A program made the translations under genes and the position numbers. Shown piece by piece: positions 41,304 to 41,359 of a DNA stretch of 41,359 nucleotides. The stretch spans positions 1 through 41,359 of the forward strand of contig CAKUQM010000014.1 of assembly GCA_934675465.1 (NCBI GenBank), read 5' to 3'. How positions within the stretch are numbered: the first letter of the stretch is position 1; each line of letters begins with the position of its first letter. A model generated the notes under the pieces. It was not told the origin of the DNA, did no database searches, and was given only the letters and a program-made list of their open reading frames with translations. The stretch comes from an uncultured Erysipelotrichaceae bacterium. Its GTDB lineage: Bacteria; Bacillota_I; Bacilli_A; Erysipelotrichales; Erysipelotrichaceae.

Positions 41304-41359
41304 ATGAAACTATTTTTATGTTCGCACTTTTCAAGTGTAGGAAGTCTGATAAAGGAAGA
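41304..41359 (+). CDS. Start of a possible S51-type peptidase / class I GATase-like protein (cut by the window end)
   Basis: Only MKLFLCSHFSSVGSLIKE is present. AAAGGAG lies 7 nt before the ATG, so this is a real start. The opening pattern MKLFL-S-F resembles peptidase E/S51 relatives, but 18 residues cannot settle it. Confidence 0.5.
   Translation, partial: MKLFLCSHFSSVGSLIKE

Overview
The window is chromosomal DNA of a low-GC Gram-positive bacterium. The evidence is AT-rich coding sequence, strong Shine-Dalgarno sites on many genes, SecA, an RF2 frameshift site, an ECF riboflavin transporter under an FMN riboswitch, and Firmicutes gene orders (comFA-comFC, pth-mfd-rqcP-divIC, tmk-holB-ricT-rsmI). 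There are no sporulation genes where Bacillus carries them in these clusters. I infer an Erysipelotrichia-like or related lineage; this is a guess from style and gene order.

Layout. 0-2.5 kb: a BaiCD/2-enoate-reductase-type flavoenzyme followed by the decayed tail of a second one. 2.6-2.8 kb: a tRNA-Ile/tRNA-Ala pair with its own promoter and terminator. 2.8-8.5 kb: a small membrane protein, comFA, comFC, a cold-shock protein, secA and frameshifted prfB. 8.6-13.4 kb: an XRE-cupin regulator and a complete polyamine-type ABC importer, whose ATPase has two Ig-like domains inserted in its C-terminal TOBE region. 13.4-15.3 kb: a PAP2 phosphatase, riboswitch-controlled ribU and a convergent helical protein. 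15.4-18.8 kb: a three-gene operon of an XpaC-like membrane protein, an unknown protein and a double AAA+ protein with one dead ATPase domain. 19-20.5 kb: two paralogous lipoproteins. 20.5-33.4 kb: a long housekeeping run (mnmE, tatD, pth, mfd, rqcP, divIC, a Nudix enzyme, queT-like, tmk, holB, ricT, rsmI). 33.4-38.3 kb: a heterodimeric ABC exporter and a C69 dipeptidase. 38.3 kb to the end: an accessory block with a GNAT, an apparently interrupted gene, an IS200/IS605 element with tnpA, tnpB and a probable omega RNA, a Nudix protein and the start of an S51-like peptidase.

The strongest cross-cutting signal is regulatory. At least eight genes, including mnmE, divIC, ricT, an ABC exporter and tnpB, have a TATAAT-like -10 element 6-7 nt before the ATG and no usable Shine-Dalgarno site, so their mRNAs should be leaderless. 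Three intergenic regions also nest the next gene's -35 element in the loop of the previous gene's terminator. The best candidate for an undescribed protein system is the XpaC-like/unknown/dual-AAA+ operon.
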